Source: Oricola indica
GTDB taxonomy: Bacteria > Pseudomonadota > Alphaproteobacteria > Rhizobiales > Rhizobiaceae
Length of the DNA stretch: 64,000 nucleotides
Direction of reading: 5' to 3'
Assembly: GCF_019966595.1 (NCBI RefSeq)
Contig: NZ_JAINFJ010000006.1
Location: 129,501 to 193,500, forward strand
In this document: in pieces, positions 18,436-26,966 of the stretch
How positions within the stretch are numbered: the stretch's first letter is position 1
Layout: each line of letters starts with the position of its first letter
Notes under the pieces: generated by a model
The model's input: the letters and a program-made list of their open reading frames with translations, nothing else
Told to the model about the DNA's origin: nothing
The model's database searches: none
Made by a program: the position numbers and the translations under genes

Positions 18436-18800
18436 GCACTGTTCCTTCGGCGTATCCGGGCAGCGGGGGCTGCGACAACGGGTGCGGTCCCGGCATGGAC
18501 AGGCGCGAATGCACCGGTCCTTTCGGAACCACGCGAAAAATCTCAGACCGGCTTGCCGGTCTTGATTGCCATTGATTGGTGGGAACGCCCGACCGCACGT
18601 TTGGCAAGGATGGTTGTGTCTCTCGCTATTCCGGCGTGTGGACCGCCGGACGAGTGATAGACCCGACCGTCGTTGCTTCAAGATGTCCTCGCTTGTCCGG
18701 TTGGCCGGGAAGCGACCGGAGGGGTTAGCTCCGGGTACCTTGCCGTGCCCCTCACCAATTCGAGGGGTCGGCGGACACCCACAGGCACGTGCGACTTTGG
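18436..18800 (-). ncRNA. Structured 5' leader of ornithine decarboxylase, putative speF-type element
   Basis: The 521-base gap before the decarboxylase contains a GC-rich, hairpin-rich stretch on the decarboxylase strand without a credible gene. It includes an intrinsic terminator (18536-18562) about 100 bases before the start codon and several GACCGG/CCGGTC copies that could form alternative stems. Alphaproteobacterial ornithine decarboxylase genes are known to carry the conserved speF RNA element in this position. The boundaries given are approximate and the family match was not tested. The rest of the gap, to 18955, holds AT-rich promoter-like sequence and the LysR ribosome-binding site. 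Confidence 0.45.
18536..18562 (-). terminator. Attenuator-like terminator inside the ornithine decarboxylase leader
   Basis: Seven-bp stem AGACCGG/CCGGTCT with a 4-base loop, followed four bases later on the minus strand by five T residues. Confidence 0.65.
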
Positions 18801-18955
18801 GTGAGGCGGATTTAATGCGAGATCATTTGCATTTCAATGAAGAAATCGGGCTTGCCGAATCTTTTTTTGCGTGCAGTTTCTGTAAACGAAAATCGCGTTC
18901 GGGTTCGAAGCCATTTGACGGTGCCAATACCCGACCCGACCCAGGAGTAGCCTTC

Positions 18956-19861
18956 ATGGATACCTTGACGCGTATGCGCGCCTTCATCGCCGTCGTGGAA
19001 AACGAGGGCTTTTCCGCGGCCGCCCGCAAGATTGGACGGTCGAAGGCGCTGTTGTCGAAATATGTCCGCGAACTGGAGGACGAACTCGGCGCACTCCTGC
19101 TCAATCGGACTACGCGCCAGTTCTCGCTGACCGAACTCGGACATACCTATTACATCCGCGCCGTGGAGATCGTGCGCGAGATCGACACGTTGCAGGACAT
19201 GGTGCGCGACAGCCGGGAAGGCGTGCGCGGCCGAATCAAGATTGCGGCGCCGCGCTCTTTCGCCGATTCGTCACTCGACCAGGCGCTGATCGATTTCGCC
19301 GCCGCCAATCCGGAAATCGGGCTCGACATTCAACTCGACGACCGTTTCGTCGATCTTGTCGAAGAAGGCTTCGACCTGGCGATTCGCGTAACCGCACTCG
19401 AGGATTCCGCGATGATTGCGCGGCGTCTTGCGCCATTTCGCCTGAAGATCGTCGCAACGCCGGAAACGATCGCCAAATACGGCGCGCCCGAAAAGCCGGA
19501 AGATCTTTCCACGCGCCCCTGTATCGTCGATACCAATGCGCGACGACGCAACAACTGGATACTCAAGGACAGTGACGGGCGCGTCGCCGGCGTTACGGTC
19601 ACGGGACCGATCGAGGTCAACAGTCCTCTTTCCACCCGCGCCGCCGCGCTTTCGAATCTCGGTTTCGCGCTGTGTCCGGATTTTATCGTGAAGGACGATC
19701 TGGCCAGCGGCGCGGTCGTGGAAGTCCTGCCGGGATCGACATCGGAAGAGGCGGGAATTTACGCGGTCTATCCGCATCGGCGCTATCTTCCAGGCAAGGT
19801 GCGCGCATTGGTCGACTATCTTGCCGAGTGGTTCAAGGATTACGGTGCGGCGGCGACATAA
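18956..19861 (+). CDS. LysR-family transcriptional regulator
   Basis: A 301-residue regulator. Residues ~1-60 are the LysR winged HTH (FIAVVENEGFSAAARKIGRSKALLSKYVRELEDELGALLLNR). The rest is the periplasmic-binding-type effector domain (GRIKIAAPRSFADSSL onward). The start at 18956 has AGGAG about 10 bases upstream. It is divergent from the decarboxylase leader and ahead of the DUF1007/NicO pair by 45 bases, so it may share their transcript or control either neighbour. The effector is unknown. Confidence 0.9.
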   Translation: MDTLTRMRAFIAVVENEGFSAAARKIGRSKALLSKYVRELEDELGALLLNRTTRQFSLTELGHTYYIRAVEIVREIDTLQDMVRDSREGVRGRIKIAAPRSFADSSLDQALIDFAAANPEIGLDIQLDDRFVDLVEEGFDLAIRVTALEDSAMIARRLAPFRLKIVATPETIAKYGAPEKPEDLSTRPCIVDTNARRRNNWILKDSDGRVAGVTVTGPIEVNSPLSTRAAALSNLGFALCPDFIVKDDLASGAVVEVLPGSTSEEAGIYAVYPHRRYLPGKVRALVDYLAEWFKDYGAAAT

Positions 19862-19906
19862 TCCCGCCGGGTTTTTGCGCTCTCGCTTTCGGGGATTTCA
19901 GGAGAC

Positions 19907-20563
19907 ATGCAGCCAGCCATGCAACGGACTTTTCTATCAGTGCTCGCCTGCGTCACCGGATGCCTGGGCGGCGCGACACATGCTTTCGCGCATCCGCATG
20001 TTTTCGCCGAGGCGCGGCTCGAGGTCGAAGTGGCGCCGGACGGGCATGTCAACGCCTTGCGGCATATCTGGCGCTTCGACGAACTGTTCTCCTCCACGGT
20101 CCTGCTCGAATTCGATGCCGATACGGACAATCGGCTGGACCCGCCGGAACTGGAAGAGGTGGCCTCCGTGGTCGCCGATTCGCTGGCCGATTTCGACTAT
20201 TTCCAGTCCATCACCGTCGGCAGCAACAATATCAATGTGGAGCCGGTGAAGGACATGAAGGCGCTGTTCGAGGACGGCCAGTTGATCATGTTCTTCACGG
20301 CGGTGCCGGCCGAACGCATCGAAATAAGCTCGTCGCCGAGCTTCGGTGTGTTCGATCCGACTTTCTACACCGCTATCGATTTCTACGACGAGAACAACAT
20401 GGTGTTGCAGGGCGCGCCCGCCAATTGCAGCCACAAGATGGTCGTGCCCGATCCCGATGAAGCGATCGCGCAGAACCAGGCAACGCTGACCGATGCGTTC
20501 TTCAACGATCCGACCGACATGTCCAAACTCCTGGCGACCCGGATGGAGGTGACCTGCAAATGA
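19907..20563 (+). CDS. DUF1007 periplasmic protein partnered with a nickel/cobalt exporter
   Basis: A 218-residue exported protein. A signal peptide (residues 1-28, ending AFAHPHVFAEA) is followed by the HPHVF motif that defines DUF1007, whose histidines could bind metal. An EF-hand-like run FDADTDNRLDPPE (~73-85) also appears. Its stop codon overlaps the start of the NicO gene by four bases (ATGA), so the two are translated together. The pair is a known combination in alphaproteobacteria, and DUF1007 is taken to serve metal export as an accessory protein. This role is inferred. Confidence 0.88.
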   Translation: MQPAMQRTFLSVLACVTGCLGGATHAFAHPHVFAEARLEVEVAPDGHVNALRHIWRFDELFSSTVLLEFDADTDNRLDPPELEEVASVVADSLADFDYFQSITVGSNNINVEPVKDMKALFEDGQLIMFFTAVPAERIEISSSPSFGVFDPTFYTAIDFYDENNMVLQGAPANCSHKMVVPDPDEAIAQNQATLTDAFFNDPTDMSKLLATRMEVTCK

Positions 20564-21588
20564 GACGGGTGACGGGACCGCGAATCGCAATCGGAACCGC
20601 GCTTGCGGCCCTCCTGATCGCATCGGCGGCACATGCCCAGTCGTCGCTCGGGATCGGGGCAAGCGAAGCCGTCGTTCAGCCAACAGGCGGACTCTTTGGC
20701 GGCTTTTTCCTCTGGATCAACGAGATGCAGCGGAGCTTCTATCGCGAAATGACAGATGCGCTGAAGGCGATGCGCGAGGACGGCAACGCGGCCTGGCTGC
20801 TTGTCGGCCTGTCTTTTGCATACGGCATTTTTCACGCGGCCGGGCCGGGTCACGGCAAGGCGGTGATTTCCTCCTACATGCTGGCGAACGAGACGCTATT
20901 GAGGCGCGGCGTTTTGCTCTCCTTCCTGTCGGCGATCCTGCAGGCGATTTCCGCGGTCGTGCTCGTGGGCACCGCCTATCTGGTCTTGCGTGGAACGGCG
21001 GTTTCCATGACGGACGCGACATGGTTCATGGAAACGGCAAGCTATGCGCTGATCGCCGTTTTCGGCTTCTGGCTTTTGATGACAAAGCTGCGTCGGCGCA
21101 AGGCGCCGGCATCCCTTTCGTCGGCTGCCGTTCAAGCCGCCGATCACCATAATCATGGCCATGCGCACCATCATCATGATCACCACGACCATCATCACCA
21201 TGGCGACGGCGAAATCTGCGAGACTTGCGGTCATTCGCATGCGCCCGATCCGAAGATGCTGGCGGGTCCGATGAACTGGCGGTCCGCCTGGGCGGCCGTT
21301 GCGGCTGTCGGATTGCGTCCGTGTTCCGGCGCGCTGATCGTCCTGACATTCGCCCTGCTGAACGGTCTCGTGGTCGGCGGAATTCTCTCCGTCTTCGCCA
21401 TGGCGGTGGGGACAGCGATCACGGTTTCGGCGTTGGCGACATTGGCGGTCACCGCGAAGAACGCGGCGCTGCGTGTTTCCGGCTCGGGTGCCATGTCGAA
21501 CCGGCTGCATCGCGGAATAGAAATCGGCGGCGCGGCGCTGGTGATGGTGCTCGGCCTGATCCTTCTCGGCGGAGCGCTGGCCGCCTAG
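20560..21588 (+). CDS. NicO/RcnA-family nickel-cobalt transporter
   Basis: A 342-residue inner-membrane protein with a signal-like N-terminus and about six transmembrane segments. The conserved FAYGIFHAAGPGHGKAVISSY motif (~87-107) and the LRPCSGALIVL motif (~249-259) are the NicO signature. Between them is a His-rich cytosolic or periplasmic loop with about 20 histidines and a CETCGHSH element, which fits metal sensing or binding. The protein likely exports nickel or cobalt. The NicO gene overlaps the DUF1007 gene and its stop is only two bases from the convergent denD-like stop. Confidence 0.9.
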   Translation: MRRVTGPRIAIGTALAALLIASAAHAQSSLGIGASEAVVQPTGGLFGGFFLWINEMQRSFYREMTDALKAMREDGNAAWLLVGLSFAYGIFHAAGPGHGKAVISSYMLANETLLRRGVLLSFLSAILQAISAVVLVGTAYLVLRGTAVSMTDATWFMETASYALIAVFGFWLLMTKLRRRKAPASLSSAAVQAADHHNHGHAHHHHDHHDHHHHGDGEICETCGHSHAPDPKMLAGPMNWRSAWAAVAAVGLRPCSGALIVLTFALLNGLVVGGILSVFAMAVGTAITVSALATLAVTAKNAALRVSGSGAMSNRLHRGIEIGGAALVMVLGLILLGGALAA

Positions 21589-21589
21589 G

Positions 21590-22561
21590 CTAAAGCGAGC
21601 CGCCCAACTCGTCTTCCACATGCACCCTGATGATGTCGTCGAAGGTCGTTTCGGCTGTGAAGCCGAGGTCACGTGCGCGCTTCGCGTCGAACCGCTGCGG
21701 CCAGAAATCGACGATGGCCCGGGTCTCGGGGTCCGGTTCATCGCGGATCAGGGTCACGGCCTTGTCACCGGCAACACGGCGCAATGCCTCTATCTGTTCT
21801 CCGATGGAAACCGCAACGCCGGGAAGCGTCACATTGCGGCGTGCGCCGAGACGCTCGGAGGAGAGCCCCGCGGCATGCAAGAGGAAGCCGACGGCCGAAC
21901 GCGGGCTGGCATGCGTATGCACCACGTCACGCGAAACCGGCAACACCGCAGGCTTTCCGGCCAGGGGTTCGCGGATGATGGAGGAAAAGAAGCCGGATGC
22001 CGCAAGGTTCGGCTTGCCGGGGCGCACGCAGATGGTCGGCAGGCGAAGCCCGATGCCATCCAGGAAGCCACGCCGCGAGTAATCGCCCAGCAGCAATTCG
22101 CCGATCAGTTTCTGCGCGCCGTAGGAGGTCAGCGGAACCTGTTGGAAGTCGTCGCCGATCGCGTCGGGAAATGGCGCGCCGAAGACCGCGATCGAGGAGG
22201 CATAGACGACGCGCGGGTAATAGTCTTCGCGCAGCCGGATCGCGTCGAACAGGGCGCGCGCGCCGTCGAGATTGGCGCGGTAACCCTTGTCGAAATCGCG
22301 TTCCGCTTCTCCCGACACGACGCCCGCGAGATGGAAGACCACGTCCGCTTCGCGCGCGGCCAATGCCTCAGTGACGCCAGGATTAGCCAGATCGCTGGTC
22401 TCGGCCGTCACGGCAAAATCCGCCGGCGGAACATCGACCGGCACGATGTCCTGGAGATGAAGGCCGCTGATTTGCCGGCCCGTGAGCTTGCCGTCTGCAA
22501 TGAGGCGGGCGGTCAGCTTGCGGCCGATCATGCCTGCCGCGCCGGTGATGACGATCCTCAC
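21590..22561 (-). CDS. denD: D-erythronate dehydrogenase-like NAD-dependent epimerase/dehydratase
   Basis: A 323-residue extended short-chain dehydrogenase. The NAD motif GAAGMIG is at residues 7-13, the catalytic Tyr-Lys pair is in SYGAQKL and the Ser in YASSIAV. The pattern around LPTICVRPGKPN and SRDVVHTHASPRSA is that of DenD, which oxidises D-erythronate to 2-keto-D-erythronate. The start is a GTG at 22561, one base after the stop of the small membrane protein gene, with AAGG upstream. It ends the operon with the L-fuconate-type dehydrogenase. A generic UDP-sugar epimerase is less likely. Confidence 0.8.
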   Translation of the reverse strand: MRIVITGAAGMIGRKLTARLIADGKLTGRQISGLHLQDIVPVDVPPADFAVTAETSDLANPGVTEALAAREADVVFHLAGVVSGEAERDFDKGYRANLDGARALFDAIRLREDYYPRVVYASSIAVFGAPFPDAIGDDFQQVPLTSYGAQKLIGELLLGDYSRRGFLDGIGLRLPTICVRPGKPNLAASGFFSSIIREPLAGKPAVLPVSRDVVHTHASPRSAVGFLLHAAGLSSERLGARRNVTLPGVAVSIGEQIEALRRVAGDKAVTLIRDEPDPETRAIVDFWPQRFDAKRARDLGFTAETTFDDIIRVHVEDELGGSL

Positions 22562-22562
22562 C

Positions 22563-22778
22563 TTATTCGCCCTTGCGCCGCATGCGGCCACGCAGCCAGA
22601 GGCCGACGAATGGCAGCACGAGCACGCCGACGACTATGGCGCCCGCAAGGATTCGATTTTCGCCACCGACCGCCTGCATGATGTTCGGCAGGAAGAAAAT
22701 GAGCAGCGCGAAGCCTATGAAGATTGCCGCCGCTGTGGCCAGCGTCTTGCTGTCGTATTGGTTCTTGTTCTCGGACAT
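22563..22778 (-). CDS. Small two-helix membrane protein in a sugar-acid operon
   Basis: A 71-residue protein with two hydrophobic helices (about 15-34 and 45-62), a polar N-terminus (MSENKNQYDSK) and a basic end (RGRMRRKGE). No family is recognised. The ATG at 22778 overlaps the TGA of the preceding dehydrogenase gene, and the next gene begins one base after its stop, so it is translated as part of the operon. An upstream ATG four codons earlier is possible. It may be a small helper of a transporter or a membrane-anchored assembly factor; no direct evidence exists. Confidence 0.7.
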   Translation of the reverse strand: MSENKNQYDSKTLATAAAIFIGFALLIFFLPNIMQAVGGENRILAGAIVVGVLVLPFVGLWLRGRMRRKGE

Positions 22779-23533
22779 CAGAGCGTCCATCCCCCATCGA
22801 TCGGAATCGCCGTTCCGGTGGTAAAGGCCGCGGAATCGCTTGCCAGATAAACCGCCAGCGCGGCGACCTCCTCGACCCGTCCGACGCGACCTATCGGCTG
22901 GCGATCGACGAACATCTGCAGTGCCTTGTCGGCTCCGCCGACGCTCTTGCCGAGTTCATCGACACGTTCGTGCCAGGACGGGGATTCGATCGTGCCGGGG
23001 CAGATCGCGTTGCAGCGGATGTTCTGACGGATGAAATCCTGTGCAACTGATTTCGTCAGGCCAATGACTGCCGCCTTGGTCGCGCCATAGACATAGCGGT
23101 TCGGGGCGCTCTTGAGCGAGGATGCGCCGGACGACATGTTGACAATCGACCCCGACGTGCCGTTCGCGGCAGCGCGGGTCAGCATCTCCGGCAGGAAGGA
23201 GCGGATCATGCGATGCATGGATTTCACATTGAGATCGAAGGAGAAATCCCAGTCGCTCTCCTCGCAGTCGAGCACCGTCCCGTGATGGACGAAGCCGGCG
23301 ACGTTGGCCAGGATATCGATTCCGCCGACCGCCGCCGCATAGGCGTTCACGGCGTCGGTGTCGGTGACGTCCAGCCGCGCCTTGGAGGCATCGAGCCCGT
23401 CAAGCTTGCCGAGATCGAGATCGGACGCATGGACCGTCGCGCCCTCGGCGGCGAACGCCTCCGCGATGGCGCGCCCGATACCCTGGCCGGCCGCCGTGAC
23501 CACCGCGATCTTCCCCTGCAACTGTCCTGACAT
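22778..23533 (-). CDS. SDR-family dehydrogenase, 2-keto-3-deoxy-L-fuconate dehydrogenase-like
   Basis: A 251-residue classical short-chain dehydrogenase. The cofactor motif is TAAGQGIG (13-20). The catalytic Ser is in MSSGASS, and Tyr-Lys in YGATKAA. The stretches NVAGFVHHGTVLDCEESDWDF and CNAICPGTIESPSWHER match the enzymes that oxidise 2-keto-3-deoxy-L-fuconate in bacterial L-fucose breakdown; human-type 3-hydroxybutyrate dehydrogenase 2 is the nearest alternative. The start at 23533 has GGAG upstream. The operon continues with a small membrane protein and the DenD-like gene. Confidence 0.85.
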   Translation of the reverse strand: MSGQLQGKIAVVTAAGQGIGRAIAEAFAAEGATVHASDLDLGKLDGLDASKARLDVTDTDAVNAYAAAVGGIDILANVAGFVHHGTVLDCEESDWDFSFDLNVKSMHRMIRSFLPEMLTRAAANGTSGSIVNMSSGASSLKSAPNRYVYGATKAAVIGLTKSVAQDFIRQNIRCNAICPGTIESPSWHERVDELGKSVGGADKALQMFVDRQPIGRVGRVEEVAALAVYLASDSAAFTTGTAIPIDGGWTL

Positions 23534-23559
23534 GCGATACTCCACTGTGTCCTGAATGC

Positions 23560-24693
23560 TCAACTCACTCGCGCGACCATGTGGATGACCGTACGCGAGC
23601 CGAGATCCTCCTCGCGCTCGATCTCGAAGCCCAGCCGCCGATACCAGTCGAGCGCGGGATTGAGCGCGTGTGTCTTCAACCGGATTTCCGGCGCCGTCAA
23701 TGCATGCGCGCGATTGAAGACGCCGGCCATCATGGCACGGCCATAGCCCATGCCGGCAACGGCCGGCGTGGTGGCGATCGATTCCAGGTAGAGGTCACCC
23801 TTTTGGCGGCGGAGGATCAGCACGCCGGCGGGCTTGTCGTCTCGACTGCACATCCACACCTCGCAATTGGCGAAGATTTCGCCATAGTCCCAACCGAGCG
23901 GCATGGGGTCGTCGCCGGTGCGGTCGCGCGTTCGCGCGTAGGATGCGGCCTGGATTTCCTCGATCTGCCCCCGTTTTTCGAAGCCGATGCGTTCGAGGCG
24001 GATGCCGTTGGCGACCAGCGTGCGGGCGGTGAGTGTCGACAAGGCGGTGCGCTGCCGGCCCGAGGCATCGAAATTTTCAGCTGCGAGCCATGTCTCGAAG
24101 GCGGCCCTTGCCTGCGGCCATTCCCCGTCGAGCAGAGAGTACCACGCGGTGTCGCGGTTCTCGCCCTTGACGACGCCCGCCTGGCGGAAGAGCCCCTCAT
24201 GCGTCATGGCGAAGCGCTCCGCCGCGCGTTTCGAGGGCTCGTTGCGGTCGTTGCATTTCCATTCGAAGCGACGATAGCCGAGATCGTCGAAAATATGCCG
24301 TGCGAACAGATAAAACGCCTCGGTTGAGGCAGGGGTTCGCGCCATGATGGACGACCAGAGAATATGGCCTATCTCGATGACCCCGTTGGCCTGGTCGATG
24401 CGCAGAAAAGTCTGGCGGCCGGCGACCTTGCCGGAATGCTTGTCGATCACGACGTAATAAAGTGGATCGGTGCTCTTTTCGGCCTTGTCGAGCCAGGTCT
24501 GAAAGGCCTCTCGGCTTTCGGGCGGATATTCGGGCAGCCACCGGAAACGGGCATCGGCGTCCTGCATGGTGGAGGCGGCATAAAGGCCGTCTCCGTGCCT
24601 TTGCGACGACAGGCGCTCAAGGCGCACGAAGCGGCCTTCCATGACTTCCGCATTGGGCACTGGACGTGGCGTCCAGGTCGAAAGGTCTTGCAT
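23560..24693 (-). CDS. Double-domain GNAT acetyltransferase (fusion)
   Basis: A 377-residue protein made of two acetyltransferase folds. The first ~225 residues are a complete RimJ/RimL-like GNAT with the usual end of single-domain relatives (EWPQARAAFETWLA ... FDASGRQR). A second GNAT follows, with EIRLKTHALNPALDWYRRLGFEIE and the acetyl-CoA loop AGMGYGRAMMAGVF. The start is set at 24693, where GAGGA lies upstream; a GTG five codons earlier is possible. It is 26 bases ahead of the SDR operon and divergent from the aminotransferase. Substrates of both halves are unknown. Confidence 0.8.
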   Translation of the reverse strand: MQDLSTWTPRPVPNAEVMEGRFVRLERLSSQRHGDGLYAASTMQDADARFRWLPEYPPESREAFQTWLDKAEKSTDPLYYVVIDKHSGKVAGRQTFLRIDQANGVIEIGHILWSSIMARTPASTEAFYLFARHIFDDLGYRRFEWKCNDRNEPSKRAAERFAMTHEGLFRQAGVVKGENRDTAWYSLLDGEWPQARAAFETWLAAENFDASGRQRTALSTLTARTLVANGIRLERIGFEKRGQIEEIQAASYARTRDRTGDDPMPLGWDYGEIFANCEVWMCSRDDKPAGVLILRRQKGDLYLESIATTPAVAGMGYGRAMMAGVFNRAHALTAPEIRLKTHALNPALDWYRRLGFEIEREEDLGSRTVIHMVARVS

Positions 24694-24778
24694 CGAATTC
24701 GTCCTCACCGGTCCGGAATTGCGTTTCCCTACCCGAAATGCAAGAGAGCTTCATTCCGCAAATTGTAGGGGAAGCAAT

Positions 24779-25948
24779 ATGCTGCACACCGTCGCCGCCT
24801 ATAACCGTATCGGAGAGGAAAATGCTTTCGCGGTGCTGGCGCGCGCGACGCAGCTTGCGGCGGAAGGCCGCGATATCATCAATCTCGGCATCGGGCAGCC
24901 GGATTTCAAAACGCCGGATCATATTGTCGAAGCCGCGGTGAAGGCGCTGCGCGACGGCCATCACGGCTACACGCCCGCCAATGGAATTCTCGAGACGCGT
25001 GAGGCAGTGGTCCGCCGTACGCTGGCGACGACCGGCATCGAGGTTTCGCCCGACAGCGTGATGATCATGCCGGGCGGAAAGCCGACCATGTATGCGGCGA
25101 TCACCCTATTTGGCGAGCCGGGCGCGGAGATCCTCTATCCCGATCCCGGTTTCCCGATCTATCGCTCGATGATCGAGTTTACTGGCGCCACACCGGTTCC
25201 CGTGCCGATCCGCGAGGAAAACGGCTTCGCCTTCTCGGCGGAGGAAACACTTGGTCTCATCACGGACAAGACGCGGCTGCTGATTCTCAACTCGCCGGCC
25301 AATCCGACCGGCGGCGTGACGCCAAAATCGGAGATCGACGCGCTGGTGAAGGGGCTTGCCGCCTTCCCGGACGTGGCGATCATGTCGGACGAGATCTACG
25401 ACGTGATGACCTATGACGGCGAGACGCACACGTCGTTGCTGACCTATCCGGAAATTCGCGACCGGCTGATCGTCCTCAACGGATGGTCCAAGACCTGGGC
25501 GATGACCGGCTGGAGGCTCGGCTGGTCGATCTGGCCGGACGGGCTGATCGACAAGGTGCGCAAACTGGCCGTGAATTGCTGGTCCTGCGTCAACGCGCCC
25601 TCGCAATTCGCCGGCATCGCGGCGATCGACGGACCGCAGGACGCGGTGAAAACAATGATGCAGGCTTTCGATGCACGCCGGCATATCGTCGTCGAGAAGA
25701 TGAACGCGCTTCCGGGCATCAGCTGCGCAACGCCGAAAGGCGCTTTCTATGCCTTCCCGAATGTCTCCGAGACCGGACGGAAGGCGAAACCACTCGCTTC
25801 GGCACTGCTTGAGGAAGCCGGTGTGGCGCTGATCGGCGGTCCTGATTTCGGAATTCTCGGCGAGGGCTACATCCGTCTGTCCTTCGCGAATTCCGCCGAG
25901 AACATCGAGCGTGCGATCGAACGGATCGGAGACTTTCTCGCCGGCTGA
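24779..25948 (+). CDS. Class I/II PLP-dependent aminotransferase
   Basis: A 389-residue fold-type I aminotransferase. The PLP lysine is K238 in NGWSKTWAMTGWRLGW. The Asn (175, in NSPANPTGG), Asp (204) and Tyr (207) that hold PLP are in place, and the GIGQPDF and GYTPANGILETREAV segments are family signatures. It looks closest to aspartate/alanine-type aminotransferases and to the group that acts on pyridoxamine or arylalkyl substrates, but the amino donor cannot be read. The ATG has an AGGGGAAG site upstream. A TetR gene follows after 77 bases on the same strand. Confidence 0.88.
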   Translation: MLHTVAAYNRIGEENAFAVLARATQLAAEGRDIINLGIGQPDFKTPDHIVEAAVKALRDGHHGYTPANGILETREAVVRRTLATTGIEVSPDSVMIMPGGKPTMYAAITLFGEPGAEILYPDPGFPIYRSMIEFTGATPVPVPIREENGFAFSAEETLGLITDKTRLLILNSPANPTGGVTPKSEIDALVKGLAAFPDVAIMSDEIYDVMTYDGETHTSLLTYPEIRDRLIVLNGWSKTWAMTGWRLGWSIWPDGLIDKVRKLAVNCWSCVNAPSQFAGIAAIDGPQDAVKTMMQAFDARRHIVVEKMNALPGISCATPKGAFYAFPNVSETGRKAKPLASALLEEAGVALIGGPDFGILGEGYIRLSFANSAENIERAIERIGDFLAG

Positions 25949-26025
25949 TCCGCTCTGCCGATTTGCCGTCTTTTCGGTGTCAAGATAGATTGTCGCCGAC
26001 GATTCGCGCAGGCGGAGAAGACGGC

Positions 26026-26646
26026 ATGGCGACACGGCGTTCCGGCAAATCCTATCACCATGGCGATCTGCGCGCGGCGCTGATCGCGGCGGCCGAGACG
26101 GAACTGATCGAAAAGGGCGTCGATGCCTTTTCATTGCGCGGCGCGGCGCGGCGGGCGGGCGTCAGCCATGCGGCGCCGGCCCATCACTTCAAAGACGCCA
26201 ACGCGCTGCTCGACGCGCTGGCCGCATCCGGGTTCGAGCGGCTGACCGCAGCCATGCGCGCCGAACAGGTGGCATCGGAAGCGGACAAGACAGCGCAGCT
26301 GGTGGCGGCGGGCATCGGCTATGTGCGCTTTGCCGAGACCAATCGCGAACTGCTACAGCTGATGTTCGGCATGTCACGCCGCACCGGCGACGATCCCGAT
26401 CTTGCCCGTCATTCGGAAGCGGCGTTTTCGGTGTTGGTCAATGGTGTGGGCAATGTGCGCGGACGGCAGGCTTTCGCGAGCGAGGAGGGGTGGCGCGACG
26501 TGGCCGCATGCTGGTCGATGGTTCACGGCTACGCGCAATTGGCGATCGCCGGCAAGATGGAGTTCGTCACCGGTCTCGCATTCGACGAGCAGCGTAGCTT
26601 GATCGAGGATCTGATGCGGCGGGCGATGTCCGAACGGGGCGCCTGA
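26026..26646 (+). CDS. TetR-family regulator with WHG-type C-terminal domain
   Basis: A 206-residue regulator. It begins with the YHHGDLR motif typical of the WHG subgroup, followed by the HTH AFSLRGAARRAGVSHAAPAHHFKD. The C-terminal helical domain ends with the MVHGYAQLAIAGKM block that gives the subgroup its name. The start at 26026 precedes that motif with a GGAGAAG site upstream. It lies downstream of the aminotransferase gene and may regulate it or an unlinked target. Confidence 0.88.
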   Translation: MATRRSGKSYHHGDLRAALIAAAETELIEKGVDAFSLRGAARRAGVSHAAPAHHFKDANALLDALAASGFERLTAAMRAEQVASEADKTAQLVAAGIGYVRFAETNRELLQLMFGMSRRTGDDPDLARHSEAAFSVLVNGVGNVRGRQAFASEEGWRDVAACWSMVHGYAQLAIAGKMEFVTGLAFDEQRSLIEDLMRRAMSERGA

Positions 26647-26966
26647 CAACAAAGCGGGCGACCTTTTGGGAAAGATCGCCCGGCTTCTTCAGACCGCAGA
26701 GGGAGGAGCTGACGGTCTTAAATGCCACCACTGTTTCATGCTGGCACGAATCAGTTACCCAAAGGTTAACAAATTTATGACCGCAAGCAATTCTGCTTGG
26801 CACAAAAACAGGCTGTATTGCTTTTTTAGGCACTGGATTTTGATCGCCGCAGCAATGTCGGGGCAAGTTTCGCCACTACTTTAGCGCGAACGCAGTCTGC
26901 ACTGGTAAAAATGCTAGTTAACTTTACGTCATCCGGCGCACAAAGGCGCCGGATGAACCGTGAGTA
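26647..26966. other. Gene-free AT-richer gap between TetR and dctM
   Basis: This gap of 320 bases has no convincing gene. It starts with a weak hairpin (GGGCGA/TCGCCC around 26656-26683) that may end the TetR transcript. It then passes through AT-rich sequence and ends in the dctM terminator. Confidence 0.6.
26929..26956 (-). terminator. Terminator-like hairpin after dctM
   Basis: Perfect 11-bp stem (26929-26939 with 26946-26956) and 6-base loop, just past the dctM stop. A T-rich tract appears about 20 bases further on rather than directly next to it. Confidence 0.65.

Noticed and set aside
18412-18681. An 89-codon frame in the ornithine decarboxylase leader, considered as a leader peptide
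   Set aside because: Arg/Cys-rich without a ribosome-binding site, and it runs into the decarboxylase gene in another frame. The RNA structure is a better explanation.
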